Of a stretch of DNA of 14,377 nucleotides, positions 14,329 through 14,377 are shown piece by piece. Numbering within the stretch: position 1 is the first letter of the stretch; each line of letters starts with the position of its first letter. The position numbers were made by a program, and so were the translations under genes. The notes below the pieces were generated by a model, which saw nothing but the letters and a program-made list of their open reading frames with translations, did no database searches and was not told the origin of the DNA. The DNA is from an uncultured Coprococcus sp. (GTDB taxonomy: Bacteria > Bacillota > Clostridia > Lachnospirales > Lachnospiraceae). The DNA is taken from positions 1-14,377 of the forward strand of contig URJU01000037.1 in NCBI GenBank assembly GCA_900548315.1, in the 5' to 3' direction.

Positions 14329-14377
14329 CTGTCTCTTATACACATCTCCGAGCCCACGAGACGCGTAGTAATCTCGT
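14329..14377 (+). other. Illumina Nextera adapter read-through (artefact, not genomic)
   Basis: The first 19 bases (14329-14347) equal the Tn5 mosaic end used in Nextera libraries (CTGTCTCTTATACACATCT). They are followed by CCGAGCCCACGAGAC (14348-14362), an 8-base index GCGTAGTA (14363-14370, which I recall as a Nextera XT v2 i7 index), and ATCTCGT, the start of the P7 side. The order and spacing match the read-through product exactly. Genomic sequence ends at about 14328; 14248-14328 shows no gene or clear terminator. Confidence 0.98.

Noticed and set aside
14329..14347. Tn5/IS50 mosaic end suggesting a transposon beside the Rpn gene
   Set aside because: It is followed by the exact Nextera adapter, index and P7 flank, so it is a library artefact.
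1..14377. CRISPR arrays, tRNA or rRNA genes
   Set aside because: No regularly spaced direct repeats and no tRNA or rRNA signatures were seen on either strand; the only tandem repeat is the pair of hairpins at 2322-2406.

Overview
The window looks like the end of a draft contig from a gut-type Firmicute, most likely a Lachnospiraceae/Coprococcus-like Clostridium relative. The evidence is strong AGGAGG-type ribosome binding sites, moderate-to-low GC with AT-rich spacers, a Gram-positive sufCBDSU order, and protein sequences of clostridial type. The taxon is inferred from recall of protein style, not from a search. The last 49 bases (14329-14377) are not genomic: they match an Illumina Nextera read-through adapter with an 8-base index, so real sequence ends at about 14328.

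Layout. Almost everything lies on the minus strand and is read right to left. (1) 1-4300 is a sulfur assimilation block. A sigma-A promoter at 4265-4297 precedes an SGNH esterase, then cysK (cysteine synthase), a sulfate-binding lipoprotein, the cysT permease, and the first codons of a probable cysW at the left edge. Two structured repeat-like elements sit between these genes, at 73-243 and 2267-2470. (2) 4341-6422 holds a KdpD-like kinase lacking the usual KdpD N-terminus, its KdpE-like regulator, and a strong terminator. No kdpFABC is in view. (3) 6454-11843 is a complete suf Fe-S cluster assembly operon, sufC-sufB-sufD-sufS-sufU, led by an IscR-like Rrf2 regulator. (4) 12010-13083 is a DegV-family lipid-binding protein with its own terminator. 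(5) 13264-14247, the only plus-strand gene, encodes an Rpn/PD-(D/E)XK family nuclease with a coiled-coil tail.

How the parts connect. An identical 17-bp imperfect palindrome covers the -35 box of two promoters: the one for the iscR-like/suf operon and the one for the SGNH-cysK-sulfate block. In both it has the same register (TTGACA inside the box, 17-bp spacer). The simplest reading is one Rrf2 regulator, encoded here, that controls both sulfur acquisition/cysteine synthesis and Fe-S cluster assembly. That would link the sulfur donor (cysteine) to its main consumer (SufS). The operator match is seen directly; the regulon is inference.
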